Source: Caldilineaceae bacterium
GTDB taxonomy: Bacteria; Chloroflexota; Anaerolineae; Caldilineales; Caldilineaceae
Direction of reading: 5' to 3'
Assembly (NCBI GenBank): GCA_026645575.1
Contig: JAPKMW010000009.1
Span: 104,608-168,607 of the forward strand
DNA length: 64,000 nucleotides
Part shown: positions 52,136 through 60,962 of the stretch, piece after piece
Layout of the letters: each line of letters starts with the position of its first letter
Numbering within the stretch: position 1 is the first letter of the stretch
Made by a program: the position numbers and the translations under genes
Notes under the pieces: generated by a model
Databases searched by the model: none
The model's input: only the letters and a program-made list of their open reading frames with translations
Told to the model about the DNA's origin: nothing

Positions 52136-53683
52136 TTAGCGGTCATCATGATTATTGGTGCGGCGGACTTGGATCAACACAACCGCCACCAGGAGAACAA
52201 CCGGCAGTAACGTCGCAAGCAACAACTGGGCTGGACCGCCACGGCTCTGCTGCACCACTGACGCCACACCACTGTTGGGGAGCCGTTGGGGCGTCGCCGT
52301 GGGTAATAACACAGGTAGAAGCGGCCTAATGGTTGGTGTTGCCGTTGGCGTCGGCGCCACCGTTGGCAACGCGGCTAGTGGTAGCTCCGGTGCATCAAGC
52401 TGGCTATATGCATACCAAACGCCATTCCCGCGATTGCCCGGATCGGTGCGCCAGGTGACCAGGAGAACATTGCCTTGGCTCACCACCGCCCGTACATCAT
52501 AGGGATCATAGGCTTTGTCCCCTCTTAAATCGGGAATCATGGGGCCTAAAACAACTGGAGCCGGTTCGGTCCAGCGGCCTCCTTCCCACCGGCTGTGCCA
52601 AACGCCATGCAGATCGGGGGCGCCGGTAAGTCGTTGCGCCCATAAAAAGTGCAAACGCTGATTGTTATCCACCACAAAGGCCATGATCCCATTGACGCCG
52701 GTCTGTCGAAAGGGGGTGATTGGCTCTGACCAACGCTGACCGTCCAGATCGGCGCGCCGAAAAGTGACGCCGTTGTAGGCCGCAATTAGCTCATTTTGAT
52801 ATTCGATCACGGTCGGAATCAACACGCCATAACCGCTCTCAGTTTCGGCCAGGGTCATGGGGACGCTCCATTCCCAGGTCATCAGATCAAGCTGGGCGTA
52901 AAGAATTTTCCGTCCTTGCCCACTCTTGTCGCGGAGATCCCAAATGGCATGGACCAAGCCTGACTCGCCCAGATAGAGTTTGAGGATTGCGGGAAAGATC
53001 TCATCATAGGTCAAAAAGGTAGGCGCTGCTGCCGTCCACGAAACGCCATGATCGGTTGAATGGAGGGTGTATAGCCCCCACCCTTCCTGGTTGCTACTAT
53101 AAATAATCACTAGCTTGCCTTGATTGTCGCCGGCCAGGGCTGCCACATCAGGGCTACTGGCTGCTTCACCCACGACCACCGGCGCCGACCAAGCCGGCGC
53201 CAACCCTGCGTGGGTCGCCGGCGCCTGGGTGTAGTAAATATTGGCGGACGTCTCATCGCCGCCAAAGAAGATCAAGTGTATCATGCCCTGTTGATCCAGG
53301 AAGACATCAAGGACTCTAGCCTCTTTCACAGGCGATAGGAGAATGTCAATCGGGTTGGTCCACCCCTGCGTCAACGTCCATTGGTTATAGACAATCGCTC
53401 GCACCGGAGTTCCTTCGTCTTCCCCTAACCACTGGGTGGAAAAAGCATGGACCGTGCGGTTCTGATCAGCCACTAGATAGGGTGGATTGGTGTTATAGTG
53501 AAAATTCGGAATCGTCTGCTGTGGCGTCCACTGGTTGAGTTGCTGCGCTGCGACCGGTCTGTACGCAAAATAGATCGCACAAACGAGGGTCAACAGACTG
53601 CTCCAGAACAGGATCCCGTTGCGATAGCGCCAACGCTCGCCATATAGTTGCTGTAGATTCATATTCATTGTCAAACAATTCAT
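52136..53683 (-). CDS. Sialidase/Asp-box beta-propeller surface protein
   Basis: A 515-residue exported protein. It has an N-terminal signal anchor (GILFWSSLLTLVCAIYFAY), then a propeller with one clear Asp box (STDHGVSW) and several related turns. A Thr/Pro linker follows (APTPTATPTIRPLLP), and a C-terminal membrane helix (LLLATLLPVVLLVAVVLIQV) precedes a short basic tail. Asp boxes occur in sialidases but also in non-enzymatic propellers, and I do not see the full sialidase catalytic set. It is probably a surface protein bound at both ends of the chain. It lies between the exporter and a GT39-type gene. Start choice among ATGs at 53683, 53668 and 53662 is uncertain. Confidence 0.8.
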   Translation of the reverse strand: MNCLTMNMNLQQLYGERWRYRNGILFWSSLLTLVCAIYFAYRPVAAQQLNQWTPQQTIPNFHYNTNPPYLVADQNRTVHAFSTQWLGEDEGTPVRAIVYNQWTLTQGWTNPIDILLSPVKEARVLDVFLDQQGMIHLIFFGGDETSANIYYTQAPATHAGLAPAWSAPVVVGEAASSPDVAALAGDNQGKLVIIYSSNQEGWGLYTLHSTDHGVSWTAAAPTFLTYDEIFPAILKLYLGESGLVHAIWDLRDKSGQGRKILYAQLDLMTWEWSVPMTLAETESGYGVLIPTVIEYQNELIAAYNGVTFRRADLDGQRWSEPITPFRQTGVNGIMAFVVDNNQRLHFLWAQRLTGAPDLHGVWHSRWEGGRWTEPAPVVLGPMIPDLRGDKAYDPYDVRAVVSQGNVLLVTWRTDPGNRGNGVWYAYSQLDAPELPLAALPTVAPTPTATPTIRPLLPVLLPTATPQRLPNSGVASVVQQSRGGPAQLLLATLLPVVLLVAVVLIQVRRTNNHDDR

Positions 53684-53866
53684 ACAAATAAACTACAGGA
53701 AACCGACTGCTCAACGATGACCTATTGCCAAGTGGCCTGAAGCCTGCAGTAAAGGCTACACATCGCACGATACTCCTCTACGATCAGGTTGCGGGGCTGG
53801 CCGAGGTTGAAGTGCGCACCCATGGTGAAGCCGCTGCCTGCGTACGGCGCGGAGCAATGGAACCAT

Positions 53867-55144
53867 CTACTGTTGGGCTGCTGACGGTGCCAGTGCATAG
53901 GACGTCCGCATTCGATTAGCTTGCCAGCGCAGGTAAAGCAACTCAAGCGTATAGGCGCCAAACATAATCAAAAACGGTTCCATTGGCATCCGATAACGGA
54001 TCATTGTCCAGGTGATGGCGTAGACGCCGGTATGCACCAGGATAAACAAATAGATTGGCGCCAGTTCACGCCACCGCTTTAGATTCGCCACCGCCCCCAC
54101 AAAGGCAAAGGGCGCCAGCAAGCCAAAGGAAACAACGCGCAATAGATTCGCCTCCCACGTGGAATCAGCCGTGGGCCAAAAGGTAAAAAACTCACGCAGC
54201 CGCGCCATGCTTACAAAAACGATGCGGAGGGGATCATCGAGAACATTTTGAATCCCCATGCGTAACAATTGATTCGTGATCACAACATCGTTTTCACTTG
54301 CCAAAACGTCTGCCGGTATGGAAAAGGCTTGGTACGGGTGAAAGTCCCATTGCTGGTCGGGGTGATTGCCATTCCAAAACACATGACCAAATTGGGTCTC
54401 TAACAAGCTGAAGTGGCCCCACAACAGGTAATTGCGGATAGTAAAGGGCGCGACCGCCATGATGATCACAAGCGCCGGGACGACCAAATGATAGAGCCGT
54501 CGCGGTTGCTTCATGGCAAAGGTGAGCCAGAGTAACAGAAGTGGAATAAAGAAAATCACGGCCATGCGCAATAAAACCATGAGCGCCAGCGCGACACTGA
54601 AGAACAGCCAGGTTATCAACTGCGACTGCTCCTGTTCTTTGATCTTCAGACTCAGATAAATAGCAAAGAGCAAAGCCAATGTAAAAGGGGTCTCGGTCAA
54701 TAACGTAACGCCATAAAAGACCAAGTAGGTGTACAGGGCCGCGATTGCACCGGCAAGCAGGGCCACCCGTTCGGTAAAGAAACGTCTTGCGATTAGGTAG
54801 ATCAGCCATACAATCAGGAGACTCAGCAAGCCCATGATCAAGCGCGCCACCAACGGATAATAGCCAAAGAGCGCATAAATCCCGGCCAGAAAAAGGCTGA
54901 TCGTATACGAGTAGTAAGACTGAGGTGCATCCGCCTTGACCCACGGATACCAGCCCGTGGGAAAGGTCATCCCATACCCCTCAACAAAGCGCTGCCCTAA
55001 CATGCTATAGGAGATTTCATCGTGGGCGCCGGAAAGACCGCTCACGGTATTGCCTAAATAAAACGCTGCCGAAACACGAGTAAACAGCGCCACCAATAGA
55101 ATGGTGAGCAGTGCATGGCGCCGGAGAAGGTGAAAAATTTGCAA
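53867..55144 (-). CDS. GT39/ArnT-like membrane glycosyltransferase
   Basis: A 425-residue membrane protein with about 10-11 helices and the GT-C acidic motif in the first extracytoplasmic loop (SGAHDEISYSMLGQR, around residue 41-55). It resembles PMT_2/ArnT-like transferases that use polyprenyl-phosphate sugars to glycosylate lipids, proteins or glycans outside the membrane. Such donors could be made by the DPM1-like GT2 at 59605. The start is TTG 55144 with AGAGGAG eight bases upstream. The region downstream of the stop codon (53690-53866) holds nothing I recognise. Confidence 0.85.
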   Translation of the reverse strand: MQIFHLLRRHALLTILLVALFTRVSAAFYLGNTVSGLSGAHDEISYSMLGQRFVEGYGMTFPTGWYPWVKADAPQSYYSYTISLFLAGIYALFGYYPLVARLIMGLLSLLIVWLIYLIARRFFTERVALLAGAIAALYTYLVFYGVTLLTETPFTLALLFAIYLSLKIKEQEQSQLITWLFFSVALALMVLLRMAVIFFIPLLLLWLTFAMKQPRRLYHLVVPALVIIMAVAPFTIRNYLLWGHFSLLETQFGHVFWNGNHPDQQWDFHPYQAFSIPADVLASENDVVITNQLLRMGIQNVLDDPLRIVFVSMARLREFFTFWPTADSTWEANLLRVVSFGLLAPFAFVGAVANLKRWRELAPIYLFILVHTGVYAITWTMIRYRMPMEPFLIMFGAYTLELLYLRWQANRMRTSYALAPSAAQQ

Positions 55145-55169
55145 AGCTATACTCCTCTTTAGATTTGGG

Positions 55170-55260
55170 TAAGGTCCGTAAAACTATAACTTGATACACT
55201 GCTCGCTGTGAGTCACGGACTTGCAGCGAGCGTTTTAACTTCATAATTTACGAGACCTTA
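55170..55260. repeat. MITE-like palindromic element, family B copy 2
   Basis: TAAGGTCCGTAAA (55170-55182) and TTTACGAGACCTTA (55247-55260) are inverted ends; GCTCGCTG (55201-55208) pairs with CAGCGAGC (55224-55231). It shares AAGGTCCGTAAA and GCGAGCGTTTTAACTT with the copy at 24327-24446. Confidence 0.7.
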
Positions 55261-55478
55261 TGAACCTTGACCCCTTCGCAATCGCGCTATAAGCCAACAC
55301 TTGTTGTTGCCGACCCTGGGCACGCTCCGCCCTTGCTGCGCGCTTTTGGCTTGCACAAAGAAACGAAGCAAGGATAAGTTGATACTGCCGTGTTGCTCGA
55401 TGCGCGCCTGTGACTGACAACTGGTCAGGGGAACGCAGACGCACCCAGCGTACTGTTTTATGTCGGCGTAACTTCTGC

Positions 55479-55546
55479 GTAACTACTGACCCTCTGCCCG
55501 CTCCTAGCCGGCCCGTGACTGGCGTTTGGAGTGGGCTTGGTAGTTA
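55479..55546. repeat. Partly deleted family A palindrome
   Basis: Ends GTAACTAC and GTAGTTAC are preserved, with GCCCGCTCCTAGCCGGCCCG on the left and GAGTGGGC on the right. The mirrored arm is mostly gone, so this looks like a decayed copy. Confidence 0.5.
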
Positions 55547-55551
55547 CACTT

Positions 55552-56052
55552 CTACAACGCTTGAATGTCGTAACTGCTGATCTCGGTGCGGGTCCAAGAA
55601 CCCAAAATTTCCAGCAAGATCTGGACGCGTTCCGCACCTTTTAACCCTTGTTGAAAGATTGCCTCCAAGCCGGTAAACGGCCCGTTGATGATCTTGACCC
55701 GCTGGCCGGGCTTGAAAAGCCATTCTCCCCGGCGGAGTACTTTCTTCTCATAGGGTTGAAGCCGTTGACGCAGACCGTCAATGATACTTGCCGGAACGAT
55801 GGCTTGCTTGCCGTCAAAGTGGACAATAGTGCGCACCCCAACCATCCACTGCAAATTGTTTACCCAAGGGGCCATCATATCGACTTCGGCAAACAGGTAG
55901 TGCGGGAAAAAAGGCTCCATACGGATGCCCCGGTTATACCCCCGGTCAAATTGCAAGGTGGGAAAAAAAACGTCGATCCCCCGATCTTCTAGCTGCCGAT
56001 TGACCAGCGACTCTTTATGCGGTTTTGTGTAAATCAAGTACCAGCGCTTCAT
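55552..56052 (-). CDS. NusG/RfaH-family transcription antiterminator
   Basis: A 166-residue NusG paralogue. The NGN domain opens MKRWYLIYTKPHKESLVNRQ and contains VFFPTLQF and PHYLFAEVD. The linker and KOW domain include FKPGQRVKIINGPFTGLEAI. Start 56052 is set by AAGGAG; the long frame to 56223 runs into the upstream gene. Paralogues like RfaH, LoaP and UpxY load on RNA polymerase and allow it to read through long polysaccharide operons. The 40-kb locus lying downstream fits this role. I did not find a convincing ops-type recruitment sequence on the coding strand. Confidence 0.9.
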   Translation of the reverse strand: MKRWYLIYTKPHKESLVNRQLEDRGIDVFFPTLQFDRGYNRGIRMEPFFPHYLFAEVDMMAPWVNNLQWMVGVRTIVHFDGKQAIVPASIIDGLRQRLQPYEKKVLRRGEWLFKPGQRVKIINGPFTGLEAIFQQGLKGAERVQILLEILGSWTRTEISSYDIQAL

Positions 56053-56108
56053 GATCGCTCCTTGTCTGAACAAGTGGCTGCTGGGCGGATTGGTAATCTC
56101 CCTACAAG

Positions 56109-57764
56109 CTACCGTTGATCCAGCGCCTGCTGGAGCCATTGCCCTTCCTGGTGGGCATTCAAATAGCCATACCACCACAAGCGATCTTTGATCTGGGCAT
56201 ATGGCAAATGAACCGACCGCCAAAGCCTCGCCGCTTCTGCAACATTGCCGGTGACAGCGTTGGCTTCCCCTAGCAACCGCCGGATTGAATCGCGCGCCGG
56301 CGCCGCCTGATGGGCCTGGTTGAGTTCGACCAACGCCGCGCGATAATTGCCTTGTGAGAGTGCAATTTGCCCCAATCGTTCATGCACCGTGGCATTGGCC
56401 GGATTGAGCTGTAGCGCTGCTTGATAGTAAGCCTTCGCCACTGTTAGATCAATGGTTGCTTTGCGCCGCAATTCATCTTGCAGCGGCCAAGTGGGCCAAT
56501 GATAGTGACTTAATTCCGCTTGGGTTTGGGTCAGGACACCTAAATTTGTGTAGAAGCGCTCCTGAACACCAGGGCCGCTACAAAGCAGCAGGAATGCCAG
56601 TACAGGCAGCAAGCTGGCAACCGCGCTTTTGCCGACAACCAGCCGAGTGTTGGTATCGCACGCCACCGCTGTCAGTCGGCTTTGCTGCTGAAGGCGCGCC
56701 CAGTAGAGCGTCAGCATAAAGCCCAAGGGCAACAAGAGTGTTATCACGGTGGCTGTGGCATAAAGTTCAGCATCGACCAGACCATAGACAAGGGTTGCCA
56801 ACAGAGCGGCGATTGCCGCCAGCCAAAAGGGTCGTTCATACGCACTGCTCTGTGGATAGCTCACAACGGCTGTTCCCAGTAGCAACCCACTTATGAGCAG
56901 AAAGGCCAGCAGGCCGGGCACACCCTGTTCCAGCGCGACCTGCAAATAGAGATTATGGGCGTGATACCAATAGGGATCGTGCATCGACAACAAATAGGTT
57001 GAATAGATCATCGGGGTCATCCCCAACCCGCTTCCCGTAAAATAGTAATCACGACTGATGGCAAGACTTTCGCGCCATAGGGCGAACCGTTCCAGCAACT
57101 CCCCGTCGGCACCGACACGGACAAACAGCGCATCGGTGGACGGTAGAAACAAGAGCAACAGGTAAAGCATGAGACCACCAAGAACTGTGATCACAAGAAG
57201 ACCGTCACTCAGGCGATAGTGGGCTGTGGCGGCGTCGGCGGTCGGCTGTATACGCCAGCCAAGATAGCCGGCGCCCCCTATCCCCATTGCTAAACCGAGC
57301 CAGGCACTCCGTTCCCCTGTTGCTAGAAAGACAAAAACCGCAATGCTCAGCGCGATACTGCCCAACCAAACTAGTGCCTGTTGGCCGCACTGCCGCTGCC
57401 ACCAGACGCCGACAACAGCCAACGGCAGTAAAATCATTAGCCCACTCGCCACTGCACCGCTGTTCACATTCAAGCGTAAAGCATAAGTGGCGCCGAGCGC
57501 CGCCGCCCAAATCGCACAGATCATCCCTGCCATGCCGAGCGTTGTTTTGGCATGGTAGCGGCCAACCCAAGCCAACGCCACCATCAGTCCCAAGCCGGCT
57601 TGGAGCGCTCCAAAGCGCAATAGCGCCGTACCCCGGTCATAAGCCGCCCACAGACCAACCAACAGCGTCAGGTTAAACAGCAGCACCGATGTCGTCACCA
57701 AGGCTGTCATGGGCGTTACCAGGTGTGATAATTGCTTCATGCACAACTTCATGCACAACTTCAT
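56109..57764 (-). CDS. O-antigen polymerase/ligase-family protein with C-terminal TPR region, second copy
   Basis: About 551 residues. Roughly eleven membrane helices carry the family loop (RESLAISRDYYFTGSGLGMT, YHAHNLYLQVALEQGVPGLL). A soluble C-terminal part of about 130 residues has TPR-like units (YYQAALQLNPANATVHERLG, QGNYRAALVELNQAHQAAPA). The fold is shared by Wzy polymerases and WaaL-type ligases; the TPR tail is more common among ligase-like and glycosyl-PTS proteins. The start lies in a 12-base tandem repeat that supplies ATGs at 57764, 57752 and 57740. The gene begins 11 bases after the radical SAM stop. Confidence 0.87.
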   Translation of the reverse strand: MKLCMKLCMKQLSHLVTPMTALVTTSVLLFNLTLLVGLWAAYDRGTALLRFGALQAGLGLMVALAWVGRYHAKTTLGMAGMICAIWAAALGATYALRLNVNSGAVASGLMILLPLAVVGVWWQRQCGQQALVWLGSIALSIAVFVFLATGERSAWLGLAMGIGGAGYLGWRIQPTADAATAHYRLSDGLLVITVLGGLMLYLLLLFLPSTDALFVRVGADGELLERFALWRESLAISRDYYFTGSGLGMTPMIYSTYLLSMHDPYWYHAHNLYLQVALEQGVPGLLAFLLISGLLLGTAVVSYPQSSAYERPFWLAAIAALLATLVYGLVDAELYATATVITLLLPLGFMLTLYWARLQQQSRLTAVACDTNTRLVVGKSAVASLLPVLAFLLLCSGPGVQERFYTNLGVLTQTQAELSHYHWPTWPLQDELRRKATIDLTVAKAYYQAALQLNPANATVHERLGQIALSQGNYRAALVELNQAHQAAPARDSIRRLLGEANAVTGNVAEAARLWRSVHLPYAQIKDRLWWYGYLNAHQEGQWLQQALDQR

Positions 57765-57774
57765 GGACAAAACA

Positions 57775-59481
57775 CTAACTGCGCGCAAATTGCAACATCT
57801 GCCAACCGACATTGAAGGCGCTCTTGGCCCCTTCCCAGCTATTCAGTCCCTTGAGGAAAGTCCAGATTGGCCCAGGGCGCAGCGACCACTCGCGTGTCGC
57901 CCGTTTCTGCCAATATTCCAGTTGTTCCGCCGTCAGATTCGCATAGTCTAAGACGGTTGACTGATCCATGTCCACCTCTTCCCACTTGGTGCCGGGGCGA
58001 AACCAGTTGTTCTCCACCACTTCATAGAAGAAGGGGGTGCCGGGGTAGGGGGCGGCAATGTGGAACAGGGCTATATCAAGCGGCAACTGCTTAGCATAGT
58101 CGATGGTTGTGCGGATCGATTCCTCGGTTTCGCCGGGTAAGCCAATAATAAAGTAGCCCCAATTCTTGATGCCGGCGGCCTTGGCCCAGCGCAACGCCGT
58201 AAATGCTTGCTCCTTTTTATACCCCTTGCGAGCGCGTTGGAGGATCTGTTCATTAGCGCTCTCTATGCCCCAGGAGATCAACCAGCAACCGGCCTTCCCC
58301 ATCAATGCCAGCATCGCTTCATCGACATAATCGACGCGGCTGTTACAGGTCCAGCGAATGCGGAGATTACGTCGCAAGAGTTCCTCACAAAAGCTAACCA
58401 CATGCTCACGATTGACCGTAAAGAGGTCGGCGTACATGTGGATGTTGTAGATGCCCAGCTTGTTCAGATAGGCGATCTCGTCGCACATGTTTTCGGCAGA
58501 GCGCACCCGCACGCTGTTCTGATAGCTCACATGTTTGATACAATATTTGCAACCGGCCGGACAACCGCGACTGGTGACAATAAAGGTAAAAGCCCCCTTC
58601 ATCATGGGCATCCGCTGTTTATCCAGCGGCAGCAACTCATGTTTAGGCAGCGGCAGATCATTCAGATCTGGAATGAAAGGGCGGTCTGGGTTGATGACAA
58701 TCTCGCCACTCGGATGACGCCAGGCCAGACCGAGGATGGTCGCATAGGGGAATGCTTTCTCCGTTACGGGAAATTCATCTTGTACAACCAGCGCACCAAT
58801 TCGTCTGCTCTGGAGTTGACTCGTCTCTGCCAACATCTTGCGCACCTGTGGGTTGCTGGGCGTCTTGTTTTCCAAGCTGTCGAGTAATTCGCGCAGCGTC
58901 ATCTCCGGTTCGCCACGCAAGATAAAGTCGAGGGCCGGAAAGGGGCGCATGGTCTCTATGGTCATGGGCGTGACATGGGTGCCGAAGGCCATCGTTTTGG
59001 CGCCCAATGCCTTGGCGAGGAAAACCCCATACATATCATTCTTTAATGTCGGCGCCGTCACTTGGGTCAAATAATATTTTGGGCGCTTTTCTTCCAACAA
59101 CTTTTCAAAGGCCGGCCAGCCCATGCGTAAGGCGTTGGCATCAATGATTTCAACCGAATAATCGGGCAGCAGCAGGGCCGCCAGTTGGGCCAGGCTGACC
59201 TGCGGCCAGATCATATTTTCCCGGCTGCGCCGCCCGACGCGGTGTTGGCTACGAATCCAGATGGCGCCATCGGGCGTCGGTGGGTTGACCAGCAAGACAT
59301 CGACCGTGCCGGCGGGGCGGCTGGACGAGGTCAGCGTCTGCACGCTGGCGCCGGCATCCGGGAAATGGGATGGCCGCACGGGCGGGATGCGTCGCGTCCC
59401 TAAGTTGTCACGAAAATCGGCGGTCAACTCGATGTTGATCGACTTGGTGGGCTGCTTTTTGCTTTCCGTCACCGTCGTCAT
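57775..59481 (-). CDS. Radical SAM enzyme with N-terminal B12-binding-type domain
   Basis: A 568-residue protein. A Rossmann-like cobalamin-binding-type domain (VDVLLVNPPTPDGAI ... PQVSLAQLAALLLPDYSVEI) is followed by a radical SAM core with the cluster motif TSRGCPAGCKYC, then GLGIYNIHMYADLF-type strands and a C-terminal extension (FHIAAPYPGTPFFYEVVENN). The canonical DxHxxG cobalamin ligand is not evident, as in many of this class. Members methylate or rearrange unreactive carbons, so here it may C-methylate a sugar or a lipid carrier (inference). The start at 59481 follows GAGGAC. Confidence 0.87.
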   Translation of the reverse strand: MTTVTESKKQPTKSINIELTADFRDNLGTRRIPPVRPSHFPDAGASVQTLTSSSRPAGTVDVLLVNPPTPDGAIWIRSQHRVGRRSRENMIWPQVSLAQLAALLLPDYSVEIIDANALRMGWPAFEKLLEEKRPKYYLTQVTAPTLKNDMYGVFLAKALGAKTMAFGTHVTPMTIETMRPFPALDFILRGEPEMTLRELLDSLENKTPSNPQVRKMLAETSQLQSRRIGALVVQDEFPVTEKAFPYATILGLAWRHPSGEIVINPDRPFIPDLNDLPLPKHELLPLDKQRMPMMKGAFTFIVTSRGCPAGCKYCIKHVSYQNSVRVRSAENMCDEIAYLNKLGIYNIHMYADLFTVNREHVVSFCEELLRRNLRIRWTCNSRVDYVDEAMLALMGKAGCWLISWGIESANEQILQRARKGYKKEQAFTALRWAKAAGIKNWGYFIIGLPGETEESIRTTIDYAKQLPLDIALFHIAAPYPGTPFFYEVVENNWFRPGTKWEEVDMDQSTVLDYANLTAEQLEYWQKRATREWSLRPGPIWTFLKGLNSWEGAKSAFNVGWQMLQFARS

Positions 59482-59557
59482 GGTTTTGTCCTCAATCTGC
59501 GTCACGCTACATCCGGGGCAACTATACACTCGCCTGGCGCCTTACACTTGCGGTTGG

Positions 59558-59615
59558 GTAACTACTTAAGCCTGCATCTAGCCGGTCACGAACCGGCTAG
59601 ATGCTTAGTAGCTAT
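59558..59615. repeat. Intergenic palindrome, family A, overlapping a stop codon
   Basis: GCATCTAGCCGGT (59574-59586) pairs with ACCGGCTAGATGC (59592-59604), with GTAACTAC-type outer ends. The right side runs into the stop codon (59605-59607) of the GT2 gene. Confidence 0.75.
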
Positions 59616-60873
59616 GCGGCTGGATGGCTGGAAGGGGCGCACACTCTTCGGCTTTTTCTCGCTGGGGCAGCCGTTCCTTCCCGCGCAGATCATCGGCAAC
59701 AAGGGCGTCGCGAATGCGCAAAGAATCAAGCACTTCCATCTGCACCCAGGCGATCATCAACTGTATCCCAACCAATGCTAGACACGCGCTAGTGAGATAG
59801 TAGAGCCACAAACGGGCCACTTCCCACCCCTGTAAACCCAAGAGCAGGCTGATCCCAGCAATCAACACGCCAAAGAAAAAGCAGACAAGACCCGCCCAGC
59901 CAAAATGGCGATCTAACCGCCTGGTCAAGCGCGGGCGACCAAACAACCCTTGCTGCACTGGCGTTTTGTGGAAAAGCGCCACAAAGTAGTTGAAACTCAT
60001 CCCCAGGGCTAGGACGCTGACGCCGGCTACCGCCAGCACTAGGGCTGTAAAGAGTGTAAAGGCGACGACTGGATTGACTTGATTGATGCCGCCCAGCCGG
60101 ATCATGATCAGGTAGAGGCCAATACAGACAGCAATGAACAGCGCCCAAAGTCCTAGCAGGCCGAGTGGTCGCCCCGGATTGTAATTCAAGCCGGTCCAGA
60201 CAATGGACTGGGCAAAACGTATCCCATCCTTGATGACACTCAGTTTGGAACGACCGATGCGTTCGCTATAGGGAATCGGTGTTTCGATCATCGTCAGTTG
60301 CTCATGCAGCGCCCGTGTACTCATCACCGGCGTAAAATTCAGCCCATCGGGTAGGGGATAGAGCCGCGGCAATACGGAACGATGAAAGAGCCGCATCCCA
60401 CTTGCCGAATCGGTCACCTGCCTGGCGCTGATCAGACTGACCAAGCGAGCAAAGAGCAGGTTGCCCACGCGCCGCACGAACGGCATCCGGCTTTCGGCGC
60501 CTCCCATACGTGAACCAATCACAATGTCGGCGTTGCTCCGACAGGCGGCGCTATAGAGTTGCGGATAATATTCCGGCGGATAGGTGCCGTCGGCATCGAT
60601 AAAAGCCAGCCATTCGCCGGTTGCGGCGGCAAAGCCGGTCTTGAGCGCCGCACCGTACCCACTGTTGCGGCGATGGCGGATTAAACGGACATCGGCGTTT
60701 GCCATGACGCGATCGGCGGTGCCATCGACCGAACCATCATCAACGACAATCAATTCAAGATCGCTGATCCCAACCACCGCCAGGTCGGCACGCGTTGCTA
60801 ACACGCGCTGGATCATCGCCTGAATGCCATCGGCTTCATTGAACGCCGGTATTACCACCGAAAGCGTTGTCAT
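59605..60873 (-). CDS. Membrane-anchored glycosyltransferase family 2 (polyprenyl-phosphate sugar synthase, DPM1-like)
   Basis: A 422-residue protein. The GT-A domain has [53 protein letters not shown] and [15 protein letters not shown], typical of dolichol/undecaprenyl-phosphate sugar synthases. About four membrane helices follow ([20 protein letters not shown] and on). These enzymes make Und-P-sugars used by GT-C enzymes such as the GT39-type protein at 53867, so the two may form a donor-transferase pair (inference). AGGAGG precedes ATG 60873. It is the first gene of the - strand polysaccharide locus. Confidence 0.9.
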   Translation of the reverse strand: MTTLSVVIPAFNEADGIQAMIQRVLATRADLAVVGISDLELIVVDDGSVDGTADRVMANADVRLIRHRRNSGYGAALKTGFAAATGEWLAFIDADGTYPPEYYPQLYSAACRSNADIVIGSRMGGAESRMPFVRRVGNLLFARLVSLISARQVTDSASGMRLFHRSVLPRLYPLPDGLNFTPVMSTRALHEQLTMIETPIPYSERIGRSKLSVIKDGIRFAQSIVWTGLNYNPGRPLGLLGLWALFIAVCIGLYLIMIRLGGINQVNPVVAFTLFTALVLAVAGVSVLALGMSFNYFVALFHKTPVQQGLFGRPRLTRRLDRHFGWAGLVCFFFGVLIAGISLLLGLQGWEVARLWLYYLTSACLALVGIQLMIAWVQMEVLDSLRIRDALVADDLRGKERLPQREKAEECAPLPAIQPHSY

Positions 60874-60933
60874 TGTTCGTTCCTCCTATCTGCGCCAAGC
60901 GCCGGTAGTCAATGCAACGAGAAGCGCTCCTGG

Positions 60934-60961
60934 CTCATACTAAAATTTCAGTAACTGTCAG
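60934..60961 (-). promoter_or_regulatory. Possible promoter for the polysaccharide locus
   Basis: On the - strand CTGACA (60956-60961) and TATGAG (60934-60939), 16 bases apart, resemble -35 and -10 boxes about 60 bases upstream of the first gene's ATG. The -10 match is weak and the -35 touches the family A palindrome at 60963-61023. Low confidence. Confidence 0.25.
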
Positions 60962-60962
60962 C

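Larger units (their letters stand above)
55145..55551. other. 407-base leader region with two palindromic elements
   Basis: No convincing gene. It contains a family B element (55170-55260) close to the GT39 start, and a remnant family A palindrome (about 55479-55546) next to the antiterminator stop codon. Between them, 55263-55478 has no recognisable structure; the short - strand frame at 55241-55444 lacks a ribosome site and homology I can name. In position it is the gap between the antiterminator gene and the next gene of the locus. Confidence 0.5.

Noticed and set aside
52136..53683. Assignment of the Asp-box protein as an active sialidase
   Set aside because: Only one clear Asp box is seen and the catalytic Arg triad, Tyr and Glu could not be identified, so only the propeller fold is claimed.
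53725..53919. + strand open frame (64 codons)
   Set aside because: Overlaps the 3' end of the GT39-type gene in antisense and lacks a ribosome site or known family.
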